Numbered from the stretch's first letter, positions 1 to 9,045 are shown. The stretch: 64,000 bases of DNA from JAJPKK01 sp963702755 (GCA_963702755.1 CAVPDZ010000010.1:600329-664328); one strand, 5' to 3'. Made by a program: numbers and translations. The notes: generated from the letters alone by a model not told the origin.

Positions 1-780
1 CTCGCCCCGAGTTGCAAGCCCAGGATAGGCAGCGACGATGTCGGCGGCAGCCGCATCATCCGTTGCGACGACGCGCACGAGCTGCTGGCCGTAGTGGCTC
101 TTGAGCGCCGCCGGAGGATCGTTGGCGAGGATCTTGCCCTTGTCGATGATGCACACCCGGTCGCACCCCTCCATCTCCTCGATGTAGTGGGTGGTGACGA
201 TGACCGTGAGTTCGCGTTTCGCGCGCAGCGCCCTCACGTGCTGCCAGAGGCGCCCGCGCGATTGCGCATCGAGGCCGATCGTCGGCTCGTCGAGAAACAG
301 CACCCGCGCTTCGTGGACGAGGGCGCGAGCGATCTCGAGGCGCCGCTTCATGCCGGAGGACAGCGTGCGCACCAGGCTGTCGCGCCAGTCGGTCAGCTCG
401 ACGAGCGCCAGCAGTTCGTCGATGCGCTGCGCGCGCCGCGCGCTCGGCACGCCATAGACGAGGCCGTGGAAGTTGAGGTTCTCGTAGACCGTGAGGCGGT
501 CGTCGAGGCTCGGCTCCTGGAAGACGACGCCGAGGGCACGGCGCGCCTGCAGCGGCCGGGCGACAACATCGATGCCGTTGATCGCGGCGCTGCCGCCGTC
601 CGGCTTGAGGATGGTGCAGAGGATGTGCAGCAGCGTCGTCTTGCCGGCGCCATTCGGGCCGAGCAACGCAAAGAGTTCACCCCGACCGACGTCGAAGCTG
701 ACCGCATCGAGCGCAAGCGTGCGCCCGTAACGCTTGGTCACGCCGTCGATCGCGACCATCGGCCCCGTAGTGTCGGTCAT
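1..780 (-). CDS. ABC transporter ATP-binding protein (partial), PQQ-dehydrogenase-linked
   Basis: The ATPase of an ABC exporter or importer that acts at the inner face of the cytoplasmic membrane. Read from 780 downward the frame stays open for 260 codons and leaves the window without a stop, so the C-terminus is missing. Walker A is GPNGAGKT (residues 41-48), the signature is a slightly atypical SSGMK (141-145), Walker B is LFLDEP (161-166) and the switch His is at about 198. The DrrA/CcmA-like style, with TIGLD after Walker B, fits ABC-2 type systems. Its ATG overlaps the stop of the binding-protein gene upstream by ATGA, so the two are translationally coupled. Together with the PQQ dehydrogenase this matches the ABC systems found beside PQQ alcohol dehydrogenases (PedABC type). 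A permease gene is expected just outside the window. Confidence 0.85.
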   Translation of the reverse strand, partial: MTDTTGPMVAIDGVTKRYGRTLALDAVSFDVGRGELFALLGPNGAGKTTLLHILCTILKPDGGSAAINGIDVVARPLQARRALGVVFQEPSLDDRLTVYENLNFHGLVYGVPSARRAQRIDELLALVELTDWRDSLVRTLSSGMKRRLEIARALVHEARVLFLDEPTIGLDAQSRGRLWQHVRALRAKRELTVIVTTHYIEEMEGCDRVCIIDKGKILANDPPAALKSHYGQQLVRVVATDDAAAADIVAAYPGLATRGE

Positions 781-1598
781 TTGACGGGAGTCGCCGGAAA
801 TTTTTCGCTGTCGAGGATCGCCTGGATCGAGCCGTCGGCGGTCAGGGAGGCGATCGCCTGATCGATGTTCGCGCGCAGGAACGTCTCCTTGGCAAGCAGC
901 GTCGCGCCGACGTCGACCGCGCCTTCCGGCAGCGGCTTGGTCGAGATTGCGCGCAACTTGGCGAGCGACGGATCGCGCTGTCGCAGTGCCCAGAATGATG
1001 GTCCCCAGATGAGCGCGACGGCGACCGTGCCGCGGCCGAGCGCGGCAAGCGCCAGTTCGTCCGAACCCATGGGGAATCGGCTCCAGCGATCGTTCGGCGG
1101 CAGTGCCGCAAGATATTGGATCAGTCGAATGTCGGCGCTGGTACCGATGGTGGCGCCGATCGCCTGCGACCGCGGCACGTCGGCGAGCGACGACCATTTG
1201 GGATCGGCCGTCACGAGGACATAGCTCGTCCGATAATAGGGCCGGGTCACCGTGAGCCAGGAGGGGTAGGCGTCCGGGATCAGCTTGAAGCCGAGATAGA
1301 CCTCGCAGGTTTCGAGAAACACGCGATAGAGGTTGTCGAGATCCTCGCTGACCGAATTGGCGCCGAGTTCGTGCGGTTTCGGCTCGAGCAGCAGCGCGTC
1401 CGCAATCGCCTTGCCGATGCGCCGTGCAACCGGCAGGTCGGGATCGCGGACATCGAGGCAATACTGCAGCGTCGAGCCGGCCTGACGCCGGCCGAATTTC
1501 CATTCGTCGGGAACGAACGGCGTGTCCTGCGCGAGGGCCATGGCGGGTGCGATTAAAGTGAAGGCGAAGATAGCGACACCGAAGAGCGCAGCAACCAA
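777..1598 (-). CDS. Quinoprotein dehydrogenase-associated substrate-binding protein (MxaJ-like)
   Basis: A family-3 type periplasmic solute-binding protein of the group that accompanies PQQ alcohol dehydrogenases (MoxJ/MxaJ-like). The TTG at 1598 gives about 273 residues that open with a hydrophobic signal peptide ending MALA before QDT, and the purine-rich GGAGGTGGG just upstream could serve as ribosome binding site. The open frame continues upstream to 1832, but that extension translates the intergenic repeat at 1600-1762 into low-complexity Pro/Gly/Arg sequence, so I reject it. Mature-protein features include AIGATIGTSADIR and the WGPSFWALRQRD segment typical of this family. It is downstream of the PQQ dehydrogenase and overlaps the ATPase gene. 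Whether it imports a ligand or helps mature the dehydrogenase is unknown. Confidence 0.75.
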   Translation of the reverse strand: MVAALFGVAIFAFTLIAPAMALAQDTPFVPDEWKFGRRQAGSTLQYCLDVRDPDLPVARRIGKAIADALLLEPKPHELGANSVSEDLDNLYRVFLETCEVYLGFKLIPDAYPSWLTVTRPYYRTSYVLVTADPKWSSLADVPRSQAIGATIGTSADIRLIQYLAALPPNDRWSRFPMGSDELALAALGRGTVAVALIWGPSFWALRQRDPSLAKLRAISTKPLPEGAVDVGATLLAKETFLRANIDQAIASLTADGSIQAILDSEKFPATPVK

Positions 1599-1599
1599 C

Positions 1600-1762
1600 C
1601 CACCTCCCCCTGGAGGGGGGAGGTCGCCGCGCGAGAGCGCGGCGGGAGGGGGTGACAGCGCTTCAACATTAAAGGCGACGCCGATCGACTTGCGCCGCCG
1701 CCACCCCACCCCGGATCGCCTCCGGCAATCCGACCCTCCCCCTGCAGGGGAGGGTGGAGGTA
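1600..1762. repeat. Palindromic intergenic repeat (CCTCCCCCTG family)
   Basis: Two near-perfect palindromes built on CCTCCCCCTG, at 1603-1623 and 1734-1754, flank a GC-rich hairpin-forming middle (CGCCGCGCGAGAGCGCGGCG). This is the type of dispersed palindromic repeat common in Bradyrhizobium-like genomes. It lies inside what looks like one transcript, between the PQQ dehydrogenase and the binding-protein gene, and its last bases supply the likely ribosome binding site of the latter. Confidence 0.7.
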
Positions 1763-1785
1763 CAGCTTCTCGCGTGCTCACGGCC

Positions 1786-3555
1786 TCATCTGTTGTCCGG
1801 CAGCGCGAACACCCAGAGCACCGAGCCGCCATCCGGATTCTGGATTTCCGGCGTCAGCGTCGCGAGTGCCTTGGAGTGGCTCGATCCCGATCCGACCGCG
1901 ACGGCGACATATTGCTTGCCGTTGACGCTGTAGGAGATCGGGAACGAATTGATCACGTTGTTGAGCCGCATCTGCCATTTCACCTCGCCGGTGGTGTCGT
2001 CGAAGGCGCGCAGATAGCGATCCCAGGCACCGGTGAAGACGAGGCCGCCTGCGGTCGGCAGCACCGCCGCCGTCTCCGGCGCCCGCAATCGATAAGACCA
2101 CGCTTGCGTGCGATCGGCGAGCCTGATGGCGTCAACCCGGCCGATTTTGCCGTCGCTGTTGGCGACCGGCACACGCGCGAAGATCGCCCGGCCACCGCCG
2201 GTATAGGCCTGGCCCGCATCGAGCGGCGACGGCGTCGTGTTCGAGCAGTACTCGTTGAGCGGCATATAGAGCATGCCGGTCTTCGGGCTGTAGGCAGTCG
2301 CCGGCCAGCCGCGTCCGCCGGGATCGGCCGGGCAGTTCAACGTGGTCTGGCCGATGTGCGGGATTGCGGCGACGTTGATGGTCTTCTCGCCGGTCTTCGG
2401 GTCGATCGCGGCGACGACGTTCTGCGGGATCGTCTCCTTGTGCCACAGCCATTGGCCGTTGGTGCGGTCGAGGGCCTCGATGATGCCGAGCTTGCCGGTG
2501 GTGATGACCGTCTTGCGGGTCTCGCCGTTGACCGGCAGGTCGATCAGCAGCCGCTCATAGACGTAGTCGAGATCCCAGGTGTCATCCTCGAGATGCTGGT
2601 GATACCAGGCAAGCTTGCCGGTATCCGGATTGATGGCGAGCGTCGAATCCGAATACATCGCGCTGTGATTGAGCCCGGGCTTCTGGGGCAGCGTGCCGCG
2701 CATCTCGGCGATCCACGGATAGGGCTGTCCGGTGCCGTAGAACACGAGGTTCTGCTCGGGATCGTAGCTGCCGGAAATCCACGCCGAAGCGCCGAACCGG
2801 CTTTCGAGCGGCAGGCCATTCCAGGTGTCGTAGTTCGGATCGCCCGGATGAGCGATGGTGTTGACGCGCCACAGCTCGGCGCCGGTGTTGATGTCGTGAC
2901 CGGTGATGAAGCAGCCGCCGGGTTCGGCGTTGCCGCAGCCCGTCATGCCCTGGATCACCTTGCCGTTCACGATGAAGGGACCGGCGGTGTAGCGCCAGCC
3001 CTTGGTCCAATCGGCGGTGGTGTGATCCCACACGACCTTGCCGGTCTTGGCATCGAGCGCGACGACGTGGGCGTCGGAGGTCGCGACGATCAGCTTGTCG
3101 CCGTAGATGGCCATGTTGCGCTTGGCGAGAACGTTAGAGATCTCGGTAAAGAGCTTCTCCGGCAGATCGCGCTTGTATTCCCAGATGAGGTCGCCGGTCG
3201 CGGCGTTGAGCGCCTGGATCTTGTCGGCCCAGTTGAAGATGAAGAGGATGCCGTCGTGAACGAGCGGCGTCGTCTCGGTGGCGCCGGGAGTCATCGACCA
3301 CGTCCATACCGGCACCAGGTTCTTGACGTTGTCCTTGGTGATCTGGTCGAGCGGGCTGTAACCCCAGCCGTTATAGGTGCGGCGCCACATCAGCCAGTCG
3401 GACGCGGGCGGATCGCGCAGCATCGCGTCGGTCACCGGCGTCATCGAAGCGATGGGGTTGGCCGCTGCGGGCGCCTGCGCGAACGCAGCAGCGCCGGCGA
3501 GAAGGAGAAGCGGTACGGATAAGATCGTCGAGGTCCAATCTCGGCGTAACGACAT
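1786..3555 (-). CDS. PQQ-dependent alcohol dehydrogenase
   Basis: A periplasmic quinoprotein alcohol dehydrogenase with the eight-bladed propeller fold, 589 residues, typical length. The start at 3555 is chosen because GGGAG lies 6-7 bases upstream and an Ala/Leu-rich signal peptide follows (to about residue 27). Tryptophan-docking repeats such as DINTGAELWR and DTTGEVKWQ are visible. Metal and catalytic candidates are Glu211 (in GNAEPGG), Gln277 in YGTGQP where most relatives have Asn, and Asp328 in WDLD. Asp330, two residues further, is the position that marks lanthanide-using enzymes. There is no heme motif, so electrons must go to a separate cytochrome. It heads an operon with the binding protein and ATPase downstream. 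The substrate is probably an alcohol, not identifiable here. Confidence 0.88.
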   Translation of the reverse strand: MSLRRDWTSTILSVPLLLLAGAAAFAQAPAAANPIASMTPVTDAMLRDPPASDWLMWRRTYNGWGYSPLDQITKDNVKNLVPVWTWSMTPGATETTPLVHDGILFIFNWADKIQALNAATGDLIWEYKRDLPEKLFTEISNVLAKRNMAIYGDKLIVATSDAHVVALDAKTGKVVWDHTTADWTKGWRYTAGPFIVNGKVIQGMTGCGNAEPGGCFITGHDINTGAELWRVNTIAHPGDPNYDTWNGLPLESRFGASAWISGSYDPEQNLVFYGTGQPYPWIAEMRGTLPQKPGLNHSAMYSDSTLAINPDTGKLAWYHQHLEDDTWDLDYVYERLLIDLPVNGETRKTVITTGKLGIIEALDRTNGQWLWHKETIPQNVVAAIDPKTGEKTINVAAIPHIGQTTLNCPADPGGRGWPATAYSPKTGMLYMPLNEYCSNTTPSPLDAGQAYTGGGRAIFARVPVANSDGKIGRVDAIRLADRTQAWSYRLRAPETAAVLPTAGGLVFTGAWDRYLRAFDDTTGEVKWQMRLNNVINSFPISYSVNGKQYVAVAVGSGSSHSKALATLTPEIQNPDGGSVLWVFALPDNR

Positions 3556-3837
3556 GGTTTTCTCCCGTATGATTTTCAAATGTGAGAAGTCCCGAGCGCG
3601 GACCATCCGGAAATCCACCGGCACACTGTAGGGGATTCCCGCCGCGATGCTGGGCGAGCTTATAGCCGATCAACGCACGGTATTCCAAGGCGCAGCAGCT
3701 GTCGATCTGAGCTATGCGGCACGCGTACCAAATGAACGTTATGCGCTGCGGGACGCGCACTAACCGCGGTCAGGCTCCTACGCGACCGCTGCGGCAAAAT
3801 AGGCCGCAAACTTTCACCGGTCGAACGCTTATGTTAG

Positions 3838-3858
3838 CTTTTGGAAAGATACCAAAAG
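3838..3858. promoter_or_regulatory. Operator-like palindrome upstream of the cupin operon
   Basis: A perfect inverted repeat CTTTTGG-N7-CCAAAAG, centred about 50 bases before the cupin start at 3899. It contains a T-N11-A core, so a LysR-, IclR- or MarR-type regulator could bind; no such regulator gene is nearby. The rest of the 343-base gap (3556-3898) between the divergent PQQ dehydrogenase and the cupin holds nothing else I can name; it must contain both promoters. Confidence 0.5.
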
Positions 3859-3898
3859 TAGGCGCCAGCCCACATCGGCTGATGACGGAGTCTCCCTC

Positions 3899-5069
3899 AT
3901 GACCGCAACGTCTGCTCGTACCGTGCATCGGCTTCCCAACCGGGATGCGGCACTCAAGTCGCTTTATGACGATGTCCACGCCAAGAACATGTTTCCGTTC
4001 TGGGCGACGTCGACCGATGTCGAGCATGACGAGATCAAGCAGCTGATGGGCACCGCGCAAGCGCGATCCCATTCCTGTGGAGCTGCGCCGAGGACATCGA
4101 GCCGATCCTCCATCGCGCCGTCGAACTGATCACGATGGACGATTCCGAGCGGCGTTCGCTCATTCTGGTCAATCCGGGTCTGGCGCCGAAGCGGGCGACG
4201 GTGACGACGATGTACACCGCCTATCGCCTCAACGACGCGAACGAGATCATGCCGCCGCACACGCCATTCGCCGAGCGCGATCCGGTTCGGCCTCAAGGGC
4301 AAGGGCAATTTCACCGGCGTCGACGGGGAGAACATCGCGTTCGGGCCCGGGCGACATGGTGCTGACGCCGAACGATACCTGGCACAATCACGGCACGGTC
4401 GGAAACGAGCAGGCGCTCAATCTTTCCGTGCTCGATCTGCCGCTGGTCGAGACCCTGAACGCGGTGCACTTCGAGCACGATTACAAGGAAGAGGAAAACG
4501 GCAAGCTCGTTTCCAAGAAACAGCAGACGCCGCGCTTCACGAGCGACTATTCGCAGACGCACCTACGGCTACGGCGGCCTGTTGCCGCGCTTCGCCGGCA
4601 AGCAGAAGCGCGGCGCCGGCACGTCGTCGCCGATGTTCGTTTATCGTTGGGAAATGGTGCGCGAACTGATCGAGCGCAACAAGGACCGCGAAGGCGATCC
4701 CCACGACGGGCTGATGGTCGAATACATCGATCCGACCACCGGCAACCCGGTGTTCAAGACCATCACGTTCTTCGTGCAGATGCTGCATCCGGGGCAGAAG
4801 ACGTTGCCGGTGCGCACGCACCGCGAGCCTTCTGGTCGCGCCCTTCGAAGGCAAGGGCTACTCGGTGGTCGACGGCAAGCGTTACGATTGGAAGGAATAC
4901 GATACGCTCGCCGTTCCCGGCGGCTCATGGTTCGAGCACAAGAATGACTTCCAAGAGCGAGCCGCTGTTCCTGTTCGTCGCGAGCGACGAGCCGACGCTG
5001 AAGAAGCTCGACCTCTATCAGAAGTGGGGCCGCAGCGCGTCGGGCGAGGTCTCCCGCATCCTCGATTGA
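3899..5069 (+). pseudogene. Gentisate 1,2-dioxygenase-like cupin, frame-broken
   Basis: The intended product is a roughly 390-residue bicupin iron dioxygenase of the gentisate / salicylate 1,2-dioxygenase group, cytoplasmic, cleaving the ring of a hydroxylated aromatic acid. Conserved pieces appear in succession in all three frames: EIMPPH then RHSPSA, GPGDMVLTPNDTWHNHG, and the second cupin with PGQKTLPVRTH and VPGGSWFEH, ending KLDLYQKWGR. Frame changes are needed near 4065, 4261, 4349, 4557, 4825 and 4949; five are single extra bases. Outside these points the protein is fully conserved, so either the breaks are very recent or they are sequence errors. The ATG at 3899 has GGAG about ten bases upstream. 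It leads an operon with RidA and an ABC importer. The exact substrate is not determinable. Confidence 0.75.
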
Positions 5070-5085
5070 GTACGACCGGAAGATC

Positions 5086-5481
5086 ATGAGCGACGAGCAT
5101 CGCAAGAACGTTTATGCCATCGGCAAGAAGAATCCGAACCTGCCGTTTCACCCGGCGGTGCGCGCGGGCGACTTCATCTTCGTGTCGGGGCAGGTCGCCA
5201 AGGATGCCGACGGCAACATGCTGTCGGGCACCATCGAGCAGGAGACCGCCGGCACGATCGAGTCGATCCGGCGTATTCTCGCCGAGGAGGGGGCGACGCT
5301 CGCCGACGTCGTGCGGGTGACGACATATCTTGAGGATGCCCGCGACTTCGGCCGCTACAACAAGGTCTTCGCCGAGCATTTCAAGGATGCGGTGCTGGCG
5401 CGCACGACGGTCGAGGCGCGCGCGGTGATCAACACCAAGATCGAGATGGACGCGATCGCCTACAAGCCGAAGCGGGGCTGA
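5086..5481 (+). CDS. RidA/YjgF family enamine/imine deaminase
   Basis: A 131-residue RidA-family protein, usual length, cytoplasmic trimer. RidA proteins hydrolyse enamine and imine intermediates, and pathway-specific relatives deaminate ring-fission products such as 2-aminomuconate. The family pattern is clear: FIFVSGQVAKDADG near the N-terminus and VVRVTTYLEDARDFGRYN in the middle. The usual Arg before the active cleft is replaced by a segment TTVEARAV. It begins 16 bases after the ring-cleaving cupin stop and ends 4 bases before the ABC ATPase, so a pathway role (removing ammonia from a ring-cleavage product) is more likely than general housekeeping. That role is inferred from position only. 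Confidence 0.85.
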   Translation: MSDEHRKNVYAIGKKNPNLPFHPAVRAGDFIFVSGQVAKDADGNMLSGTIEQETAGTIESIRRILAEEGATLADVVRVTTYLEDARDFGRYNKVFAEHFKDAVLARTTVEARAVINTKIEMDAIAYKPKRG

Positions 5482-5485
5482 GGCG

Positions 5486-6345
5486 GTGGCGCGCGAGGAG
5501 GTCGCGGCGGCAAGCGCACTCGGCGCTGCGCGGGCCGGCGCGCTGACGGCTGCCGACAAGCCGCCGCACATTTTGGCGAAAGCGCGTTGCGGTCGATTTC
5601 GTCGTCGATGGGCGGCGCCAGCGCGTGCTCAACAATGTCGATCTCGCGGTCCCCAAGAGCAGTTTCGTCTCGCTGATCGGGCCGTCGGGCTGCGGCAAGA
5701 GCACGCTCCTGAAGGTGTTGGCCGGGCTGATCGCGCCCGCGGCCGGCGAAGTGTCGGTTGCCGGCGTGCCGCCGCAACAGGCGGCGAAGGCGCGCAAGAT
5801 CGGCCTCGTGTTCCAGGACGCCACGCTTGCTGCCGTGGAAGAATGCGGTCGAGAACGCCGCGTTCCTGCTGACCACGGCCGACGCCTCCATCCGTCAGGC
5901 CGATGCCATGGAACGGGCGGCCGCGATGCTGCGGCTCGTCGGCCTCGATGGGGCCGAGAAGAAAAGGCCGTCGCAATTGTCGGGCGGCATGCGCCAGCGC
6001 GTCGCCATCGCGCGGGCGCTCGCGCTCGACCCCGAGGTGCTGATGATGGACGAGCCGTTCGGCGCGCTTGACGCCATCACGCGCGAAGAAATGAGCGATT
6101 GCCTTCTCGACATCTGGGAGCGCACCGGCAAGACCATCGTGCTGGTCACCCACTCGATCGACGAGGCGGTGTTCCTGTCGCGCGAGGTGCACGTGATGGG
6201 GTCGATGCCGGCACGCATCATCGAGACGCTGCCGATCGTGTTGCCCCATCCGCGCACCGAGGATTGCCACAGCGATCCGGCATTCACGGCGGCGGAACAG
6301 CGGCTGCGCAGTCTCCTCATCGAAAGCAAGCGGCGGGCGACATGA
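5486..6345 (+). pseudogene. NitT/TauT-type ABC transporter ATP-binding protein, frame-broken
   Basis: The intended product is the nucleotide-binding subunit of a NitT/TauT (SsuB/TauB-like) importer, about 285 residues from a GTG at 5486. Walker A GPSGCGKST, signature LSGGMRQR, Walker B VLMMDEPFGALD and the H-loop LVTHSIDEAVFLSREV are intact. The frame is broken by an extra C near 5585 and an extra T at 5827-5828 (the latter within the DATLLPWKN Q-loop region). Both are single insertions in conserved sequence. The stop overlaps the permease start as ATGA, so the two are coupled. Likely imports an aromatic acid for the surrounding cluster. Confidence 0.82.
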
Positions 6346-7169
6346 GCGCCGAGCCGATCGCGATGGCCTCCGTCGATGCTCCCGCGGGCGGTGCCGCGGG
6401 GCGTCTCCAGAACATGCTGCCTCCGCTGGCCTTGAGCGCGGCAATCCTCATCCTCTGGGAAGCCGCGATCCGGCTGTTCAAGCTTCCGACATTCGTGCTG
6501 CCGCCGCCGACGGCCATCTTCGTGTCGCTGGCGGAAAATCGCCGCCAACTTGCGGCTGCGGCGGAATCGACCGCGCTCGAAGTCCTGTTCGGCTTCGTGC
6601 TCGCCGCGATCACGGGCATCGTGGTCGCGCTCGTCATCGTCGGCTTCGAGCGGTTCGGCCGTGCGCTCTACCCGCTGATCGTGCTGTTCCAGAACGTGCC
6701 CAAGGTCGCGCTCGCGCCGATCTTCATCCTCTGGTTCGGCTATGGCCTGGTGCCGAAGATCGTACTGATCGTGGTCATCGCCTTCTTCCCGGTTGCAATC
6801 GACATGCTGGCAGGCCTGCAATCGGTCGAGCCGTCATTCGTGTCGCTGATGCGCTCGGTCGGCGCCAGCAACAGCAAGATCCTGATGCGCGTGCGCGTCC
6901 CGCATTCGCTGCCGCATCTGATGGCGGGCCTGAAGGTGGCGATCACCTTCAGCGTCATCGGCGCGATCGTCGGCGAATTCGCCGGCGCGAACCAAGGCCT
7001 GGGCTATGTCATCCAGTTTGCCTCGACCCAGCTCGATACGCCGCTCGTTTTCGCCGCGCTCATCGTGGTGTCCGTCCTCGGCCTCGCGTTCTATTATGTG
7101 GTCGAGCTTGCCGAGCGGCTGCTGGTTCCCTGGGCACCGAAATTCGATCCGGTCCACCGGGGAGGCTAG
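6342..7169 (+). CDS. NitT/TauT-type ABC transporter permease
   Basis: An inner-membrane permease of the SsuC/TauC group, 275 residues and intact. It has about six hydrophobic segments and the cytoplasmic coupling motif in the form LMRSVGASNSKILMRVRVP followed by LPHLMAGLKVA. The start at 6342 overlaps the ATPase stop (ATGA). It is separated from the binding-protein gene by a 190-base gap holding a palindromic repeat. Together with 5486-6345 and 7362-8367 it forms one importer. Confidence 0.9.
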   Translation: MSAEPIAMASVDAPAGGAAGRLQNMLPPLALSAAILILWEAAIRLFKLPTFVLPPPTAIFVSLAENRRQLAAAAESTALEVLFGFVLAAITGIVVALVIVGFERFGRALYPLIVLFQNVPKVALAPIFILWFGYGLVPKIVLIVVIAFFPVAIDMLAGLQSVEPSFVSLMRSVGASNSKILMRVRVPHSLPHLMAGLKVAITFSVIGAIVGEFAGANQGLGYVIQFASTQLDTPLVFAALIVVSVLGLAFYYVVELAERLLVPWAPKFDPVHRGG

Positions 7170-7190
7170 CGGCGTGGCCATGATCACGTC

Positions 7191-7296
7191 GTCATTCCGG
7201 GGCGCCGAAGCGAAGCGGAGGCGAACCCGGAATCCATACGCGTTGGCCAGTGGTTATGGATTCCGGGCTCGCCGTTTTACGGCGCCCCGGAATGAC
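7191..7296. repeat. Palindromic repeat, GTCATTCCGGGGCGCC family (copy 1)
   Basis: A perfect 16-base inverted repeat (GTCATTCCGGGGCGCC and its complement) encloses inner repeats with CCCGGAATCCA and TGGATTCCGGG. A diverged copy lies at 60456-60578. This dispersed element is typical of Bradyrhizobiaceae and would fold into a long hairpin in RNA. It sits inside the importer operon, between permease and binding-protein genes. Confidence 0.8.
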
Positions 7297-7361
7297 GGCA
7301 TAAGAGGCACGGAACGGCAATTGCATAGGACACGCAGGACCGGGAACATCGGAGTCGGCGA

Positions 7362-8367
7362 ATGAAAAAGCTATCTCTCGCGGCTGTATTGGCCGTTTCT
7401 CTGAGCACCGCGGCGCTCGCCGCGGACAAGGTCACCGTCCAGCTCGATTACGTCGTGCGCGGCAATCACGCGATGTTCTTCGTCGCCAAGCAAAAAGGAT
7501 ATTTCGCGAAGCAGGACATCGACGTCACCGTCGATTCAGCGGGGCACGAGTTCGTCGACGACCATGCGGCTGGTCGGCAACGGCAATGCCGAGTTCGGCT
7601 TCGGCGATCTGCCGACGCTTGCCGTGGCGCGCTCGCAGGACGTGCCGGTGGTGGCGCTCGTCGCGGTCAACCAGCACAGCCCGCTTGCCATGCTGGCGCT
7701 GGCGGCGAAGCACAAGCTGACCAAGCCGCAGGATCTCAAAGGGCTCAATGTCGGCGTCCAGCCGTCCGGCTCGACCTACATCTTCCTGAAGGCGTTCCTG
7801 GCCGCAAACAAGATGTCGCTCGACGACATCACCCAGAGCACGGTCACCCCGCCTTACGAGAACTACCTGCTGCTCGGCCGCGTCGATGCCGTGCCCGGCT
7901 ATCTCGACGCCGAGGTGCCGGAGCTTGAGGCGAAGGCCGGCGGGCCCGGATCGCTCTCGATCCTGCAGGGCTCGGATTTCGGCTACACCGTTTACGGGTC
8001 CGGCCTGTTCACGTCGGAAAAAATGATCGCCGAACGCAGCGATCTCGTGCAGCGCTTCGTCAACGCCTACGTGCAGGCGTTCGCGGACGTCGCCGCCAAT
8101 CCCGTCGAGGCCGCCGACATCATCATCAAGGACAACCCGGAATACGCCGCGAAGAAGGATGTGCTGGTGGCGCAGCTTCAGGCGGACATCAAGTCGACGT
8201 TCTTCAGCCCCGACACCAAGGCAAACGGCCTCGGCTGGATGACGGCTGATTATTGGGAGAAGACCACGAAGATTCTGCTCGACCAGGGGGCCATGAAACA
8301 GGCAATCAAGGTGGATGCGGCTTTCACCGACAAGTTCCTGTCGGGCGCGAAGCCGTTAAAGCGGTAA
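7362..8367 (+). pseudogene. NitT/TauT-type ABC substrate-binding protein, frame-broken
   Basis: The intended product is a periplasmic NMT1/SsuA-like binding protein of about 335 residues with a clean signal peptide (MKKLSLAAVLAV..., cleaved after ALA). After VTVDSAG the frame needs to shift by one: a run of four G at 7541-7544 is one longer than the reading of GTSSTTMRLVG requires. From 7564 on the protein is complete (LKGLNVGVQPSGSTYIFLKA, YGSGLFTSEKMIAE). It belongs to the importer encoded at 5486-7169. Relatives bind sulfonates, nitrate or aromatic acids; the ligand is unknown. Confidence 0.8.
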
Positions 8368-8392
8368 CAGTAGCGATTTAGAGGGACACTTC

Positions 8393-8992
8393 ATGATCCG
8401 GCTGCTTGGCCGACAGACGTCGGGAAACGTTCAAAAGGTCCTTTTCCTGCTGGAGGAGATGGGCACCAAATACAACCGTGAAGACTACGGCCGGCAGTTC
8501 AAGAACACCGACACCGATGCCTATCGCGCGCTCAATCCCAACATGAAGGTGCCGACCCTCGTCGACGGCGACGTGGTGATCTGGGAATCGAACTCGATCC
8601 TGCGCTATCTCGCCGCCGGCCGTCCGGAGCTGACCGGCGCGACGCCGGCCGAGAAGGCGAGCGTCGAGCGGTGGATGGACTGGCAGCTGGCTCAGCTCAA
8701 TCCGCCCTATCTCGCGGTGTTCCGGGATGCCCGCAAGGCGCCGGCGGAACGCAGCGCCGATTTTCCGGCCCAGAGCGCCGACCTCGTGGCGCTGCTCAAG
8801 ATTCTCGACAGCCATCTGGCCGGCAAGCCCTATATCGCGCTTGGCCGCCTGACGCTTGCCGACATCTGCCTCGCCCCCATCATCAAGCGCTGCCTCGAGT
8901 TTCCGATCGAGAAGCCAGCGTTCGCGGAATTGTCGCGCTGGGTGAAGGCGATCGAAGCGCGCCCGGCGTTTGCGACCGCGACCAAAGCTTGA
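8393..8992 (+). CDS. Glutathione S-transferase family protein
   Basis: A cytoplasmic GST of 199 residues, normal length. The N-terminal thioredoxin-like domain has SGNVQKVLFLLEE with the probable active Ser, the cis-Pro segment KVPTLVDG (about residues 53-60) and the glutathione gamma-Glu site WESNSILRYLA. The alpha-helical domain follows with LTLADICLAPI. In aromatic-acid clusters such proteins act as maleylpyruvate isomerases or open ether or halogen bonds. Next to a gentisate-like dioxygenase, isomerase is a reasonable guess, not shown by the sequence. Confidence 0.85.
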   Translation: MIRLLGRQTSGNVQKVLFLLEEMGTKYNREDYGRQFKNTDTDAYRALNPNMKVPTLVDGDVVIWESNSILRYLAAGRPELTGATPAEKASVERWMDWQLAQLNPPYLAVFRDARKAPAERSADFPAQSADLVALLKILDSHLAGKPYIALGRLTLADICLAPIIKRCLEFPIEKPAFAELSRWVKAIEARPAFATATKA

Positions 8993-9027
8993 TCGCGCGC
9001 GGCGCCATCATCGAAATCGACATGATC

Positions 9028-9045
9028 GCCCGCCGTCCGGCGGGC
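9028..9045. terminator. Hairpin between convergent genes
   Basis: A perfect stem GCCCGCCG-TC-CGGCGGGC lies between the converging ends of the GST (8992, plus) and Rieske ferredoxin (9066, minus) genes. It has no strong T-run on either side, but the position suits a bidirectional terminator. Confidence 0.5.

Noticed and set aside
1522..3522. A 666-codon plus-strand open frame
   Set aside because: Antisense to the PQQ dehydrogenase and running through the palindromic repeat; no family pattern.
3899..5069. Programmed frameshifting in the cupin gene
   Set aside because: Six shifts of mixed direction without slippery sequences or stimulatory structures; error or decay is far more likely.
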